Part shown: piece after piece, positions 62,677 through 64,000 of the stretch
Layout: each line of letters begins with the position of its first letter
How positions within the stretch are numbered: the first letter of the stretch is position 1
From: JAPPLB01 sp965208945
Lineage (GTDB): Bacteria; Acidobacteriota; Terriglobia; Bryobacterales; UBA6623
Length of the DNA: 64,000 nt
Direction: 5' to 3'
Assembly (NCBI GenBank): GCA_965208945.1
Contig: OZ242366.1
Coordinates: 5,394,001-5,458,000 of the forward strand
Program-made: the position numbers and the translations under genes
Notes under the pieces: model-generated
Seen by the model: only the letters and a program-made list of their open reading frames with translations
What the model was told of the DNA's origin: nothing
The model's database searches: none

Positions 62677-63210
62677 TTATGTCTCTGCCTCCAATTGTTT
62701 CCGGTGCTCGGCAAGGGCGGCTTCATGTACTTCGCGCAATTTCTGGTCCCACGGCACATCCGAAAACCAGTTGATGATGTTGAGGGCGAGCTGCGCTTCC
62801 GCAATATACCCGAGCGGCTTGTTCTGGTTCGTCAGGATCAACTGAACCCAACGGACGCGTTCTGGATAGTTGATCCACCTGTCAACCTCGTTGCGCAGTC
62901 CGTCAAGCCAGAGCTTTTGTGCCTCATCAAGAGAGTTTTTATTCACGAACGGTAGCTCTGACTGCCGAAAGGCATTCCGGAAGCGCCAAGCCGCCGCCAG
63001 AAGGTCGTGTGCGCCCTGAAGCGTTCTGTGATCGAAGCTCTCAACCGTGCCCCATTCCGGGTGATCGTCATCGTCCAGAAGAGATCGGGCAAACTCTGCG
63101 TACAGGTTGCATTGCCTAACGATGATCCCAAGAGCTTGGCCATACACCTCGTGCTGCTTCTTGGCCAATTCCTTGTCCACGTCACCATCAAAACGGGGCA
63201 CAACCCACAC
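62677..63210 (-). CDS. Hypothetical protein next to a restriction-modification gene
   Basis: 177 residues from a GTG (TGGVVPRF-like start VWVVPRFDGDVDKELAKKQ). Mostly helical and charged, no membrane segment: NLYAEFARSLLDDDDHPEWGTVESFDHRTLQGAHDLLAAAWRFRNAF, LDEAQKLWLDGLRNEVDRWINYPERVRWVQLI, AEAQLALNIINWFSDVPWDQKLREVHEAAL. No family recognised. It lies 16 bases downstream of the MmeI-like gene and is probably co-transcribed, so a role in the same system is possible. Confidence 0.6.
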   Translation of the reverse strand: MWVVPRFDGDVDKELAKKQHEVYGQALGIIVRQCNLYAEFARSLLDDDDHPEWGTVESFDHRTLQGAHDLLAAAWRFRNAFRQSELPFVNKNSLDEAQKLWLDGLRNEVDRWINYPERVRWVQLILTNQNKPLGYIAEAQLALNIINWFSDVPWDQKLREVHEAALAEHRKQLEAET

Positions 63211-63226
63211 TAAGGTTCTCCGGCGC

Positions 63227-64000
63227 TCAGCGCCGCCCTCCCGTTGACTTGCGCCTTGCCCTCCGCCGTTTCGGTTTGGCTTTCATCGCGGCTACCAGCG
63301 GCGCCCGCATTTTTTCATAGAGCATGAACAGATGCTCGACGCGTTCACGTTCGGAGGCGAACGGTTTGCGGCGGTAGAGGCGGTCGACGGCACGGTCAAT
63401 GGTCTGGTGCGCCCGGCGCAGGTTCATCGGCATCAGATCGGGATCATAGAGGTCGGCCAACGTCGCGCTAGGGTGGGTGGCACGGGCATCAAGCGTGGCT
63501 TTCGCAAGAGGTTCGAGTTTCGAAAGGTCCACACCCTTCGGTGGCATCGGGAAAGTGTTGTAGACGAGACCGCTAGAGTATCGATAATCGCTTTTTATGC
63601 GCCCACCGACATGGCGCAGCCAAGCCATGTGCATGGAGGAGGTGAGCAGCGCAAAAAGACGCAATGTCGAGTTTTGAATGACCAATAGCTGATTGCTAGG
63701 AATTGCAGGAGGTTCCAAATATCCAATTGGAACATATTCCCGTCGTGCCGAACTCGCTTCGGGCACTACCAGGAATTCAGTGCTAGGGATAACAGTTACA
63801 TGAAACTCTGACGGCCGAATAGCAAGCGATCTTGCCAACCTACCCGTGTGATTTGCTCTCCACTCCTTGACGGCACGAACCCTTTTCAGCACACTAGGCA
63901 TGGATCGTATTACGGGTGGCGGAACATCCGATGTGAGGAGGATCCATCGTTCCAGGCCGTTGATATATTCTCGACTTCCGATAAAGGGCCTGAGCAAGCG
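63227..64000 (-). CDS. MmeI-like DNA methyltransferase/restriction enzyme, C-terminal part (partial)
   Basis: The gene enters from the right edge; 257 residues are visible. The target-recognition part (RPFIGSREYINGLERWILLTSD, IPSTEFLVVPEASSARREYVPIGYL, SNQLLVIQNSTLRLFALLTSSMHMAWLRHVGGRIKSDYRYSSGLVYNTFPMP) and the end helix bundle (LEPLAKATLDARATHPSATLADLYDPDLMPMNLRRAHQTIDRAVDRLYRR, FASERERVEHLFMLYEKM) are those of MmeI/type IIL fused restriction-modification enzymes. The methylase and nuclease domains lie outside the window. A basic tail (KPKRRRARRKS) ends it. Confidence 0.85.
   Translation of the reverse strand, partial: RLLRPFIGSREYINGLERWILLTSDVPPPVIRSMPSVLKRVRAVKEWRANHTGRLARSLAIRPSEFHVTVIPSTEFLVVPEASSARREYVPIGYLEPPAIPSNQLLVIQNSTLRLFALLTSSMHMAWLRHVGGRIKSDYRYSSGLVYNTFPMPPKGVDLSKLEPLAKATLDARATHPSATLADLYDPDLMPMNLRRAHQTIDRAVDRLYRRKPFASERERVEHLFMLYEKMRAPLVAAMKAKPKRRRARRKSTGGRR

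Overview
The window looks like a high-GC chromosome segment from an acidobacterium (phylum Acidobacteriota), perhaps near Bryobacterales/Solibacteres. The reasons are an Oar-like TonB receptor with an N-terminal carboxypeptidase-regulatory domain, two exported VWFA-related proteins of the acidobacterial type, PSCyt1/DUF1549/DUF1553 and DUF1501 proteins usually shared with Planctomycetes, several sulfatases, a PQQ dehydrogenase with fused cytochromes, and exported RraA-like proteins. This is inferred from gene content; there is no rRNA and no complete tRNA to confirm it.

Layout. 0-4.2 kb: the end of addB and complete addA (double-strand-break repair). 4.5-20.3 kb: outer-membrane and periplasmic metabolism (TonB receptor, LmbE-like deacetylase, PSCyt1-DUF1549-DUF1553 plus DUF1501 pair, cytochrome P460, class III aminotransferase overlapping a cytochrome c/PQQ dehydrogenase, DUF192 lipoprotein, orphan larB). 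20.3-30.5 kb: housekeeping and regulation (MBL-fold hydrolase, response regulator, two VWFA proteins, ferredoxin-like protein plus MFS transporter, recA, RluD-type pseudouridine synthase, a decayed thioredoxin-family gene, a lipoprotein sulfatase). 30.6-43.4 kb: small metabolic genes (rhodanese, metallophosphoesterase, lectin-like protein, cupin, Na+/solute symporter, SDR, phosphotransferase plus histidine phosphatase, redoxin, a second DUF1501, TPR protein, two tandem exported RraA-like proteins). 43.4-64 kb: accessory region (Fic protein, membrane-anchored phosphatase/sulfatase-fold protein, nuclease plus DEDDh-BRCT pair, Wzm/Wzt exporter with a two-domain glycosyltransferase, a wrecked MntA/HepT pair, and the end of an MmeI-like restriction-modification enzyme).

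The strongest unexplained signal is a family of intergenic elements: nineteen copies or fragments with a recognisable end, dense from 37 to 62 kb. The basic unit is 179-181 bp, almost one long imperfect hairpin, with terminal inverted repeats RCCTGCATTTCTCACC. Nine copies have TA on both sides. Two nested insertions, each with an uninterrupted counterpart in the window, show that the target TA is duplicated. Seven element ends, from six copies, fall exactly on stop codons: the TA target plus the first element base spells TAA or TAG. The other end carries GGTGAGAAATG, which supplies the apparent start codon of two downstream genes. A longer subtype contains variable tandem heptamers (ACGARWC). 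A second, unrelated TIR family interrupts the hepT toxin gene twice. No transposase for either family is visible here.

Working relationships: addA/addB form one translation-coupled pair; the DUF1549/DUF1501 and aminotransferase/PQQ pairs look co-transcribed; the Wzm-Wzt-glycosyltransferase run is a surface polysaccharide export unit whose first gene starts inside a mobile element behind a consensus-like promoter.
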